From Occallatibacter savannae (lineage in GTDB: Bacteria > Acidobacteriota > Terriglobia > Terriglobales > Acidobacteriaceae), in assembly GCF_003131205.1 (NCBI RefSeq), contig NZ_QFFY01000003.1, positions 682,001 through 746,000 on the forward strand: DNA of 64,000 nt. Direction: 5' to 3'. Of the stretch, positions 15,188 to 23,799 are shown one piece after another. Made by a program: the position numbers and the translations under genes. A model generated the notes under the pieces. The model searched no databases. It was not told where the DNA came from and was given only the letters and a program-made list of their open reading frames with translations. The stretch's first letter is position 1, and the number at the start of each line of letters is the position of its first letter.

Positions 15188-16273
15188 ATGGCAGACTCAG
15201 TCGCACTTTCCGAACCTCGCTCGATCTCACTGCAGGGCCGGGCATTTGCACTTGTGCCGGGTATTCTTTTGCTCGCGGCCGTTGGGTATGCGGGGAAGTT
15301 TATCGAGCGGTTTATCGCGCAGTACGGCAAAGCACATCATCTCGTCCTGCCGAACATCGAGTACGTGCTCTGGGCAATCCTCATTGGCCTTCTGATCTCG
15401 AACGTCATAGGTCTCCCAACTCTGTTTCGAGCCGGAGTGGCCACGTACGAGTTCTGGCTGAAAGTGGGTATCGTTCTTCTCGGCGCTCGCTTCCTGCTCG
15501 GTGACGTACTCCGTCTGGGCGGTCTCTCGCTCGCATTGGTGTTCATCGAGATTGCATTGTCGCTGACGTTCATGACTCTTCTGGGGCGGGCATTCGAACT
15601 ACGTCCCAAGCTAACAACGCTACTAGCGGTTGGATCATCGATCTGCGGCGTCTCGGCAATCATCGCTACACAAGGGGCGATTGATGCCGACGAAGAGGAT
15701 TCTTCCTACGCAATCGCAGCCATTCTCGCACTCGGCGCTATCTCATTGTTCCTCTTCCCACTCATCGGGCACACGCTTCACCTGAGTGATCGTGGCTATG
15801 GTCTGTGGGCAGGGCTCGCTGTCGATAACACCGCTGAAGCTTCCGCAGCTGGAGCCCTCAATTCCGATGCGGCAGGAAAGGTCGCGGTGTTGGCTAAGAC
15901 ATGCCGCAATGCAATGATTGGATTCGTGGTCCTCGGATACGCGATCTACTAGGCTTCTCGCGGGCAGGCTGCTCAGGTCAAGAACAAGGGCGCATTTTTG
16001 TGGGCCAAGTTCCCAAAGTTTGTGCTTGGCTTTCTCTTGATCTCCCTCCTTGCGTCTATTGGCTTCTTCACGAAGTCTCAGACTGCCGCCCTGGGAAATC
16101 TCTCCCGTTGGGCATTTCTCCTGACCTTCGCAGGCGTCGGACTTCGAACCAATCTGCGCGATCTAGGCAAGCAGGGGGTGCGCCCGTTCCTGGTAGGAGC
16201 TATCGGAGAGATCGCGATCGCGGTGATTACGCTTGCTCTGGTTTACGGAGCGAGCCGGTTCGCAAGTCTGTAG
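15188..16273 (+). pseudogene. YeiH-family putative sulfate exporter, interrupted by an in-frame TAG
   Basis: The frame encodes a 361-codon multi-spanning transporter of the YeiH/putative sulfate exporter family: PNIEYVLWAILIGLLISNVIGL, STLLAVGSSICGVSAIIA, the acidic DADEEDSSYAIAA segment, GLWAGLAVDNTAEASAAGAL and NAMIGFVVLGYAIY. At 15950-15952 a TAG stops it after 254 residues; the same frame then continues without further damage (ASRGQAAQVKNKGAFLWAKF, then two or three membrane helices, GVGLRTNLRDLGKQ) to 16273. Total length fits the family (about 330-360). The TAG may replace TGG, a single-base change, so this is a recent nonsense mutation, a sequencing error, or readthrough. Everything else looks under selection. 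Transport of sulfite or sulfate is a family prediction only. An AAAGGAG-like ribosome site precedes 15188. Confidence 0.8.
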
Positions 16274-16320
16274 CAGAGGTTTGCTAAATAGATGGGCTAC
16301 ACTCACCAAGTGACTAGCTG

Positions 16321-16367
16321 CTGGTCTAAAGCAACTGCGTTGCGGGTTCGATCCCCCCAGTTCTGCC
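16321..16367 (+). other. tRNA-like 3' fragment
   Basis: The stretch contains a T-arm-like GCGGG-TTCGATC-CCCCC with one stem mismatch and ends near TTCTGCC, but no matching D-arm, anticodon stem or 5' acceptor strand is found upstream. It looks like the decayed 3' part of a tRNA gene or an old integration-site scar. It is not called as a functional tRNA. Confidence 0.3.
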
Positions 16368-16390
16368 CTACTTGATTCTTGGATGGGCGT

Positions 16391-16425
16391 GCCTGCGACC
16401 ATGAATGTTTATCTACGCCGCAGGC
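16391..16425. other. Hairpin upstream of the Rrf2 operator
   Basis: GCCTGCG (16391-16397) pairs with CGCAGGC (16419-16425) across a 21-base loop. No T-run follows. It may mark the end of the transporter transcript. Confidence 0.3.
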
Positions 16426-16442
16426 AGGCGATCTCTATATTT

Positions 16443-16483
16443 ACTAGAATAAAGTCTAGTTTACTGGTAGACTTTATTCCAGT
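16443..16483. promoter_or_regulatory. Nested palindromic operator upstream of the Rrf2 regulator gene
   Basis: ACTAGAATAAAGTCTA (16443-16458) and TAGACTTTATTCCAGT (16468-16483) form a 16-base inverted repeat with one mismatch and a 9-base spacer. Each half is itself a palindrome: ACTAGA/TCTAGT on the left and ACTGG/CCAGT on the right. The AT-rich repeat lies 62-102 bases upstream of the Rrf2-family start codon, so autoregulation is the simplest reading. I saw no second copy near the other sulfur genes. Confidence 0.65.
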
Positions 16484-16544
16484 CGTTTCTTCCCCAACTC
16501 TAGCCGCCATATGACTGCAGATCCAGAGTTGACTTTCTGAGAAT

Positions 16545-16949
16545 ATGAGGATCTCCCAAAAAGGCCTTTACGCGCTGCAAGCTCTTACAGTACTGGCAAA
16601 GCATTATCCCGACGATGTTGTCAAAACTCGCGACATCGCCAAGGAGGAACAACTCCCTGAGAAGTTTCTGGAGGCAATTCTGCGAGATCTCAAACGCGCT
16701 CGTTTTGTGAACAGCATTCGTGGTGCTGGAGGCGGCTACCAGCTCAAACGAGCGCCTGAGAAGATCTTTTTGGGTGAAGTGATCCGCCGTATCGACGGAC
16801 CGCTGGCCCCCTTTGAGGACGCTGAATCGCTCCGCAAACGAGTCAAATCCGGCGACAGACAGCGCGCCCTTTTTCGAGTTCTTCTTGACGTCCGAGACGC
16901 CGCGGCACGGATTCTGGACGGCACTTCCCTTGCTGATATTTGCCGCTAG
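16545..16949 (+). CDS. Rrf2-family transcription regulator, CymR-like
   Basis: A 134-residue winged-helix protein of the Rrf2 family (IscR, NsrR, CymR). MRISQKGLYALQALTVLAKH and KTRDIAKEEQLPEKFLEAIL form the DNA-binding domain; RGAGGGYQLKRAPEKIFLGEVI is the family wing. The three cysteines that hold the Fe-S cluster in IscR and NsrR are absent (the only Cys is next to the C-terminus), so it should not be a cluster sensor; in this it resembles CymR, the cysteine-metabolism repressor that senses O-acetylserine through CysK. Its position beside the encapsulin and transporter genes and behind a nested palindrome supports control of sulfur metabolism, but this is inference. The ribosome site is weak. 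Confidence 0.88.
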   Translation: MRISQKGLYALQALTVLAKHYPDDVVKTRDIAKEEQLPEKFLEAILRDLKRARFVNSIRGAGGGYQLKRAPEKIFLGEVIRRIDGPLAPFEDAESLRKRVKSGDRQRALFRVLLDVRDAAARILDGTSLADICR

Positions 16950-17061
16950 TTTTCCTTTCGAGCTGAATCCACTCGTCGCTCAAATCTGACCGTATCCGCA
17001 TCGCGAACTCGGCAGAACTCGTGCACCATCTCGGGGCACTGCATACTTCGGAGGCATGTAA

Positions 17062-20000
17062 ATGAAAGTGTTGCGAAAGATCTTATTGCTGGTCTCACTG
17101 CTTGTATTTGGGATCAGTCCGGCACCCGGTCATTCCCAGATCGTCGGCGCAACCGTCACTGGCACGGTACACGACACCTCCGGCGCCGCACTGAGCGACG
17201 CGACGGTCACTGTTCGGCAGTCCGAAACCGGCCTCACCCGCAAGGTGACCACGGATGCTCAAGGGCGCTTCTTCGCTCCGTCCGTGCCGATCGGCCCTTA
17301 CACCATTACTGCCGAGCATGACGGGTTCGCGGCCACTGAGCAAACCGCTACTCTCGTTCTCGGCCAGAGTCTCCAAATCAACCTTGTTCTCGGCGTCGCA
17401 TCGGTGCAGCAGGTTGTCGAGGTCACCGCAGACTCCGCTGCTGTCAACACCACCACACAGCAGACTGCGGGTCTGGTCGACGAGCGGCAGGTCAAAGAAC
17501 TTCCGCTCAACGGCCGAAGCTACGACGGCTTAATGACGCTGAACCCCGGAACCGTCAACTACACAAGCCAGCGCGCCGGCGGCGTAGGAACCTCGAACTC
17601 GTCTGTAGGTAACATGTTCTCTGTCTCCGGCCGTCGCCCGCAAGACAATCTCTTTCTTCTCAATGGAATTGAATACACCGGAGCGTCGCTCACCAACGTC
17701 ACTCCCGGCGGGACGAGCGGGCAGTTACTGGGTGTTGATGCCGTGCGCGAGTTCAATGTAGTCACGGACACCTACGGCGCTGCCTATGGAAAGCGTGCCG
17801 GCGCCCAAGTCAGCATCGTGACGACAAGTGGGACCAATCAGTTCCATGGCACAGCCTTCGAGTTCATCCGCAATAGCACGCTAGATGCCCGCAACTATTT
17901 CGATCACGGTTCGATTCCGCCCTTTCAACGTAATCAGTTTGGCGGATCTTTGGGTGGGCCGCTGATCAAGAATAAACTGCTGCTCTTCGGGAATTACGAG
18001 GGGTTCCGCCAGGCATGGGGCCTTAGCGCCGTTACGCTTGTTCCTGACGCCAAGGCACGCCAGGGCTATTTGCCTGACTCCTCGGGTAATGAAAAGTTCG
18101 TCGGCGTCGACCCATCGGTTGTCCCCTTGCTCGCTTTGTGGCCTGAAGCAAACGGCCCTGAACTTGGCGGTGGCATTGCGCTCGCATACAGCAATCCGAA
18201 ACAACATATCCGCGAAGACTTCGGCACTACCCGACTCGACTACAACCTCGGGGCGAAGGACCTCCTGTTCGCCGTCTACACTGTCGATGACAGCACCGCC
18301 GACACCCCAACCCAGAACCCCCTTAGCCGAATCAATGAGAGCCTGCGTGCACAGGTCGCGAGCATCCAGGAACAGCACGTCTTCACTTCAACTCTTTTGA
18401 ACACCGCTCGCTTCGGCTTTTCGCGTGCGAAATTCTCCTTCTTTGGCTTCCCCACCGTTGAGCTCCCAGGATGGGTGGCCGGTAGAGGCATCGGTGCTGT
18501 CGTGATCGGTGGAAGCACAGCCTCCAATGGCGCCTCAACGCTCACCCAAGCCGGCGCCAACGTTGGCAACAACAATGCGCAAGCGCGCAACCTTCTTACT
18601 CTTGACGATCACGTGTATTGGTCGCACGGCCGGCAGCAGATTGAAATCGGCGGATGGCTGCAGCGGATTCAATCGAACAGCTTGCTCGCCCAGTACCAGA
18701 ACGGCCAGGCCTCGTTCAGCGACCTCCCGTCCTTTCTCAAGGGCAAGATCAAGACCTTCACCGTTGTGCCGCAGGCTACGGAGATGGCATGGCGCGTACT
18801 TGAAGGCGCTGCCTTCGTAGATGACACCATCAAGGTGACTCCCAGGCTCGAAGTACGGGCCGGCTTCCGCTTCGAATCGACCAACGGCTGGAACGAAGCT
18901 CTTGGCAGGGCGTCGAACTATAAGTTCGTCGACGGCGTAATCCAGACCACGCCGTTCGTCGGCAACTCGCCTCTCACGACGAACAACGCGAAGTTCCTCC
19001 CTGAGCCTCGTCTTGGTTTTGCGTGGGATGTTTGGGGTAACGGGAAAACCGCCGTACGTGGCGGGGCCGGCATCTACCGCAGCCTTCTCGACACGATCGA
19101 CTATCGCACGGATTCAACTGAGCCATTCAACACGATCTACACGCTCAAGAACGCAAAGGTATCCTGCCTGAAAATCACGCCGGGGCAGGCCTTCCCCTCT
19201 TGCGCCACTGCGAACGTTTCTCCCAGCAACATCCAGTCGGACGCAAAGACTCCGACCGTGATTCAGTGGAGCCTGCGTGTTGAACAGCAAGTCGCTCCTC
19301 AGACCGCGCTCACGTTCGGTTATCTCGGATCGCATAGCTATCATCAGATCCTTTCTGAAGATGCCAACGAGCCGGTGCCCACATTCCTCGGGGACGGCTC
19401 AGCCTATTACCCGACCGGATCGGTCAACTCTAATCCAGCTCTGGCTAACACCACGACCTGGGTTTCCAGTGGAATCGGAATGTATAACGCCTTCACTGCA
19501 GACCTGAAGCGCTCCTTCGCCAAGGGGGTGCAGTTCCGCGCAAACTACACCTTCGCCAAGAATCTCGACAATGGAACGGCCTGGAACACCAGTGTCAGTG
19601 TCAACGCGCCCGGCTACGTAATGTTCCCGCTTCGGCCTAAGCTCGACTGGGGACCAGCCGCAACGGATATCCGCCACCTCTTCGTATTCAATGGAACCTG
19701 GGAGTTGCCCTTCGGACCGAAGCGCCGTTTCCTCAAAAATGGCCCGAAGGCGGCAAATGCCTTGCTCGCCAACTGGGCAGTCAGCGGCATTTTCAATACC
19801 ATGACCGGTTTCCCCTTCACCCCTCAACTCGGTTACAACCCAACGGGGAATGGCGACACACGCAACCCTGTGCGGCCTAACTGGAACCCCAACTTCCAAG
19901 GCAAACTCTATCCGCACGGGGTAGGAAAATGGTTCGATCCCACGGCCTTCGCTCCTCCTGCCACCGGCACATACGGCAACGTCTCGCGTAATTCTCTCAT

Positions 20001-20256
20001 CGGGCCGGGAAGCTCCGAACTCGACTTCTCTGCCGCAAAAACGGCACACCTGACCGAGCACCTGGGCCTGCAGTTCAGGGCCGAGTTCTTCAACATCCTG
20101 AATCACACAAATCTGTCTACGCCAAACCCCGTGGTGTACGCCACCGCCCCAACCGACACTCCATTCACACTGGACGTGTCCCCCACGGGCGGGGTGATCA
20201 CAGCAACTGCAACAACTTCGCGGCAGATCCAGTTTGGAGCCAAGCTGCAGTTCTAG
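17062..20256 (+). CDS. Oar-like TonB-dependent outer membrane receptor
   Basis: A 1064-residue receptor. GGAGG stands 7 bases before ATG 17062, followed by a signal peptide (MKVLRKILLLVSLLVFG, cleavage near GHSQ), a carboxypeptidase-regulatory-like domain (ATVTGTVHDTSGAALSDATV, about residues 30-115), a plug with the conserved KELPLNGRSYDGLMTLNPGT and FSVSGRRPQDNLFLLNGIEY, and a barrel ending in the terminal Phe (IQFGAKLQF). It lies 112 bases downstream of the Rrf2-like gene on the same strand. Uptake of a sulfur-containing substrate, such as organosulfur compounds or peptides, would suit the neighbourhood but is inference only; Oar-like receptors are abundant in acidobacteria and their substrates are rarely known. 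Confidence 0.92.
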   Translation: MKVLRKILLLVSLLVFGISPAPGHSQIVGATVTGTVHDTSGAALSDATVTVRQSETGLTRKVTTDAQGRFFAPSVPIGPYTITAEHDGFAATEQTATLVLGQSLQINLVLGVASVQQVVEVTADSAAVNTTTQQTAGLVDERQVKELPLNGRSYDGLMTLNPGTVNYTSQRAGGVGTSNSSVGNMFSVSGRRPQDNLFLLNGIEYTGASLTNVTPGGTSGQLLGVDAVREFNVVTDTYGAAYGKRAGAQVSIVTTSGTNQFHGTAFEFIRNSTLDARNYFDHGSIPPFQRNQFGGSLGGPLIKNKLLLFGNYEGFRQAWGLSAVTLVPDAKARQGYLPDSSGNEKFVGVDPSVVPLLALWPEANGPELGGGIALAYSNPKQHIREDFGTTRLDYNLGAKDLLFAVYTVDDSTADTPTQNPLSRINESLRAQVASIQEQHVFTSTLLNTARFGFSRAKFSFFGFPTVELPGWVAGRGIGAVVIGGSTASNGASTLTQAGANVGNNNAQARNLLTLDDHVYWSHGRQQIEIGGWLQRIQSNSLLAQYQNGQASFSDLPSFLKGKIKTFTVVPQATEMAWRVLEGAAFVDDTIKVTPRLEVRAGFRFESTNGWNEALGRASNYKFVDGVIQTTPFVGNSPLTTNNAKFLPEPRLGFAWDVWGNGKTAVRGGAGIYRSLLDTIDYRTDSTEPFNTIYTLKNAKVSCLKITPGQAFPSCATANVSPSNIQSDAKTPTVIQWSLRVEQQVAPQTALTFGYLGSHSYHQILSEDANEPVPTFLGDGSAYYPTGSVNSNPALANTTTWVSSGIGMYNAFTADLKRSFAKGVQFRANYTFAKNLDNGTAWNTSVSVNAPGYVMFPLRPKLDWGPAATDIRHLFVFNGTWELPFGPKRRFLKNGPKAANALLANWAVSGIFNTMTGFPFTPQLGYNPTGNGDTRNPVRPNWNPNFQGKLYPHGVGKWFDPTAFAPPATGTYGNVSRNSLIGPGSSELDFSAAKTAHLTEHLGLQFRAEFFNILNHTNLSTPNPVVYATAPTDTPFTLDVSPTGGVITATATTSRQIQFGAKLQF

Positions 20257-20261
20257 TCATC

Positions 20262-20304
20262 GAGGAGGCGAAAAGGCCGAGTCAAGTTGGCAATTCGTCT
20301 CCTC
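20262..20304. terminator. Hairpin after the receptor gene
   Basis: GAGGAGGCGAA pairs with TTCGTCTCCTC (one G-T pair) across a 21-base loop, beginning 5 bases after the receptor stop codon. There is no T-run, so termination is only suggested by position. Confidence 0.4.
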
Positions 20305-20612
20305 TGGTTCGTGTTCGCTACTTTTATGGTTGCAAATTGCACAGCTGTCCAACGCGTAGCTGCGCTTTGCATTCGAGTAATCTAGTACTGCGTCAATTGA
20401 AGCTTGTGAGCGATCGATGAAAATCTTCCACAATCATATTTAAGCTTCTTGGATGTTGGCTCGCGACCCCCTTCTCCTGCGGTTCGGGACTTGGATGATG
20501 ATAAGTCTTCTTGTATGTAGTTCTGCGGCGGCGCACAGCCGGAAAGCTCAGCGCCATCGGCATTCTAACCTTAGTGGTCTGAGGGGTTGACGATCAGCTG
20601 TTACCGGTGGCT

Positions 20613-20735
20613 ATGGCCGTGACTATGCCGCAAACTTCCGTAGCAAAACTCTTGATCCTTGCAGACAGCGGCCATGCCCTGTCACTCGAGAAGCCGGATG
20701 ATTTCGTCGCTGCTCTGGAAGACTTCCTCCGCTGA
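20613..20735 (+). pseudogene. C-terminal remnant of an alpha/beta hydrolase
   Basis: A 40-codon frame whose second half, KLLILADSGHALSLEKPDDF followed by VAALEDFLR and stop, matches the end of alpha/beta hydrolases: the catalytic histidine in a D-S-G-H-x-L segment, then E-K-P and the final helix. No nucleophile elbow or lid region is found upstream, so only the last tenth of the gene survives. The rest of the 750-base gap between the two receptor genes holds nothing I recognise. Confidence 0.6.
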
Positions 20736-21009
20736 GCGCGCCACACGAACGTTCGTCTTGTCGGATCGCCTTCATTAGTCCAATGCATGTCCGCAACCAA
20801 CCGAACCTCTGAGCTTTTCCGTGCGTCGAACCGGACTCCATGTACAGTCGTATCAGCCTGCGGGGGCGGCAGTGCAGTCGCGACACCACTTGAACGGGCC
20901 GTGCAAAGTGAGCTGGGAGTAAGATGAGATCAGTCAAATCCCCTCCTGGGTCCCGATCGCGGGCTACTTACCTCGGTTCCGCCCCCGATCCACGCGATGA
21001 AGTGCTGGC

Positions 21010-23556
21010 ATGAGCAAGATGAAATGCAGCCGTTCAAATGCATTCTGCCGTGTGCGCGCCACGACAGGAGGCACGGTTATGCTTTTCTGCCTGCTCGGCG
21101 CCGCAGCCCAGACCGCTCCCAAAACCGCTCCGAAGACCACACAGATCCTTGTCGAGAACGCAAGCGGTACGCCTTTAGCCGGAGTCGCCGTGCAGATCGT
21201 CGACGATTCTGCCCGTGATGCACAGATCGCTACCGTCACAGGCTCGGATGGGCTTGCGATCGTGCACTGCCCCGCTGTCGAGAGTTGCGTTGTTCAGCTG
21301 AGCCTGCCGGGATATCTGTCCCAGCGTCAGGCTCTCAATGCGATCGACATCGCTCAGGGATCAACTTTCCAGATCGTCCTAAGCCGGACCATGCAGGAAC
21401 AGCAGAACGTCACCGTCGAGGGCGATACCGCTGCGCCGCTCGTACAGACAGAAAGCATCCAAGCCGAGCTCGAGATGGAATCGGTGAAAACAACCCCGCT
21501 GCGGCCGGCGACGCTCATCGATACGCTGCCTCTCGTCCCGGGTGTCTCCCGAACGCAGGACGGCCGGGTGATCATCGGCGGCATCGGCGAAGCGCACAGC
21601 GCGCTTCTGATCAATTCGGTGAATGTAACCGATCCAGCCACCGGCAACTTCGGCTTGAGCGTTCCAGTCGACAGCGTGGAGGAGGTAAAAGTTTCGATCT
21701 CGCCGTTCCTGGCGCAATATGGCAACTTCATCTCGGGCGTGGTGAGCGCCGAAACCCGGCGCGGTGGCGAGAAGTGGACCTACAGCCTCAATGATCCCTT
21801 GCCCGAATTCCGGATTCGCAGCGGGCATCTCCGCGGACTACGGAGCGCTACGCCGCGGGTGAACGTGAGCGGGCCCGTTCTTGCCAATCACCTGTACCTC
21901 CTGGAAGGGGCCGAGGTTCTGATCAACAAGGATCAGGTACGGACGCTTCCCTTTCCGGAAAACCAAATCCGCAGCCAGGCATTCAATTCATTCACGCAGT
22001 TGGACGGGATTTTGAACCCGAAGCAGACGATCACCGCCACTTTTCACTTCGCGCCCCACCAGCTGGACCATGCGAATCTCAACTATTTCGATCCACAACC
22101 CGTAACACCAAACGCTGCGTACCACGAAGACACAGGAACCGTCCTGCACCGATGGGCACTGGGCAAGGGCCTCTTCACCAGCACCTTTTCCGGGACAAGA
22201 GTGGCGGCCACCGTCGCCCCGCAGAGCAGCGGGCAGATGAATCTGACGCCGATCGGCAACTCCGGCACATATTTCGGCCGCGGAACCCGGGAGGCAACAC
22301 GCTTCCAATGGCTTGAAACCTGGGCTCCCGCCCCGATCGACTGGCATGGCAGGCACCAGCTGGGTGTTGGATCCACCGTGGCACACGCGGAGGATTCCGG
22401 TACGTTCTCCGGCTCGCCCGTGCAGATACGCGACGGCTCGGGCAATCTGCTGCGGACGATCAACTTTACAGCGCCTGGATCTTTCGATCTGGCGGACACA
22501 GAAACCGCTTTGTACGCTCAAGACCACTGGATGGCCGGGCGCCTCCTTGCACTCGACGTGGGAATACGCGCAGAGACGCAGACGTTGACGCACACCAATC
22601 GCGTCGCGCCTCGCGCAGGTTTTACTCTTCTGCCCGCCACCGCATCGCGCATCGCCATTCGCGGCGGAATTGGTGTTTTCTACAGTGAGGTCCCGCTGAA
22701 TATGTATGCCTTCTCCTCCTATCCCAAGCAGGTGGTGACCACCTACGACGGAAAGGGGAGCATCATCGACGGACCCAGGGAGTTCATCAACCTGACAGGG
22801 CAGTCGCACGAATCTGAATTTCCGTTCATCTTGCAACGGAATGTAGGCGGCAACTTCGCTCCGTGCAGTGTCGGTTGGAATGTGGAGGCGGAACGAAGCA
22901 TGGGCTCCGAAGTCACGCTTCGTGCACAGTACATCCATAACGACCTGCGCAACCAACTCACCCTTGAGCCGATGATTGCGCCGGAAGCGAGCGCTCTTGT
23001 CCTCGGGAGCGCGGGAGAAGGCAAACTGCGCCAGGTCGCCCTCACCGCCGGCTTCGGGCATGAGCCAAAGCGCCAATTTTTTGCCTCTTACGTGCATCAG
23101 ATGGCGCAGGGCAGGCAAACCGACGCAAGCGCTTATCTCGGAGACTTCCCTTTTCCCGTGGTGCGTTCTGCGATTGCTGCGGCAAATCCCGGCGAACTGC
23201 CGAATCGCTTTCTTCTGTGGGGCACAGCCGATCTGCCAAAGAGCATGCACATCGCGCCTCATGTCGAGTGGCGCAATGGATTCCCCTTCCAACCAGTCGA
23301 CGCGCTCAGGCAATACGTGGACCTGACGGGTTCAAGTCAGCCCCGCTTCCCTGCCTTCTTCAGCGCGGATGCGACGGTTTCGAAGGACATCAATCTCAAC
23401 CCGAAGCATGCTGTCCGGCTGTCTGTCACCGGAATCAACCTGACCGATCACATGAACCCGTTGCAGGTACACGACAACGTCGCTGACCCCCGCTTTGGCT
23501 CCTTCTTCGGGAATTACGGACGCCACATCCTTTTCGATTTCGATGTGCTTTTCTGA
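21010..23556 (+). CDS. TonB-dependent receptor with short N-terminal Ig-like domain
   Basis: An outer membrane receptor of 848 residues, shorter than the two Oar-like ones. A basic N-terminus and hydrophobic run (MLFCLLGAAAQT) form the export signal; ILVENASGTPLAGVAVQIVD (about 45-65) is a small carboxypeptidase-regulatory-like domain; the plug contains LIDTLPLVPGVSRTQDGRVI and SALLINSVNVTDP; the barrel ends in FDFDVLF with terminal Phe. The start is uncertain: ATG 21010 keeps the positively charged part of the signal peptide but has no clear ribosome site, whereas ATG 21079 has GGAGG 7 bases upstream and would lack it. It precedes the asparagine synthase gene by 243 bases; no functional link is evident. 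Confidence 0.85.
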   Translation: MSKMKCSRSNAFCRVRATTGGTVMLFCLLGAAAQTAPKTAPKTTQILVENASGTPLAGVAVQIVDDSARDAQIATVTGSDGLAIVHCPAVESCVVQLSLPGYLSQRQALNAIDIAQGSTFQIVLSRTMQEQQNVTVEGDTAAPLVQTESIQAELEMESVKTTPLRPATLIDTLPLVPGVSRTQDGRVIIGGIGEAHSALLINSVNVTDPATGNFGLSVPVDSVEEVKVSISPFLAQYGNFISGVVSAETRRGGEKWTYSLNDPLPEFRIRSGHLRGLRSATPRVNVSGPVLANHLYLLEGAEVLINKDQVRTLPFPENQIRSQAFNSFTQLDGILNPKQTITATFHFAPHQLDHANLNYFDPQPVTPNAAYHEDTGTVLHRWALGKGLFTSTFSGTRVAATVAPQSSGQMNLTPIGNSGTYFGRGTREATRFQWLETWAPAPIDWHGRHQLGVGSTVAHAEDSGTFSGSPVQIRDGSGNLLRTINFTAPGSFDLADTETALYAQDHWMAGRLLALDVGIRAETQTLTHTNRVAPRAGFTLLPATASRIAIRGGIGVFYSEVPLNMYAFSSYPKQVVTTYDGKGSIIDGPREFINLTGQSHESEFPFILQRNVGGNFAPCSVGWNVEAERSMGSEVTLRAQYIHNDLRNQLTLEPMIAPEASALVLGSAGEGKLRQVALTAGFGHEPKRQFFASYVHQMAQGRQTDASAYLGDFPFPVVRSAIAAANPGELPNRFLLWGTADLPKSMHIAPHVEWRNGFPFQPVDALRQYVDLTGSSQPRFPAFFSADATVSKDINLNPKHAVRLSVTGINLTDHMNPLQVHDNVADPRFGSFFGNYGRHILFDFDVLF

Positions 23557-23799
23557 TCTTTTCAATCCATTCCAAACTGCACCCCCCATCCACACTTCTC
23601 AAATCCTCGTCTGCAAATCTGCTATTAGACGGATTCTTCTCGCTTGAGATTACGTTTTGGGATATAACAACTCTAACTTTCATTGTGACAATCGACGGCT
23701 GGTTCCCCATGGGTCTTGGTTCAGCTCTGAAGTACCGGGGTTGCGGTGCGGTATCGCCGTAAACCACCGGACAATGTGAGATTTGCAAGGTGATCTCTC

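Noticed and set aside
16321..16367. Functional tRNA gene
   Set aside because: Only a T-arm-like 3' part exists with a mismatch; no anticodon arm or 5' acceptor strand can be built.
21988..23313. 441-codon minus-strand frame opposite the third receptor
   Set aside because: It is a shadow of the plus-strand TonB receptor, with no start signals.
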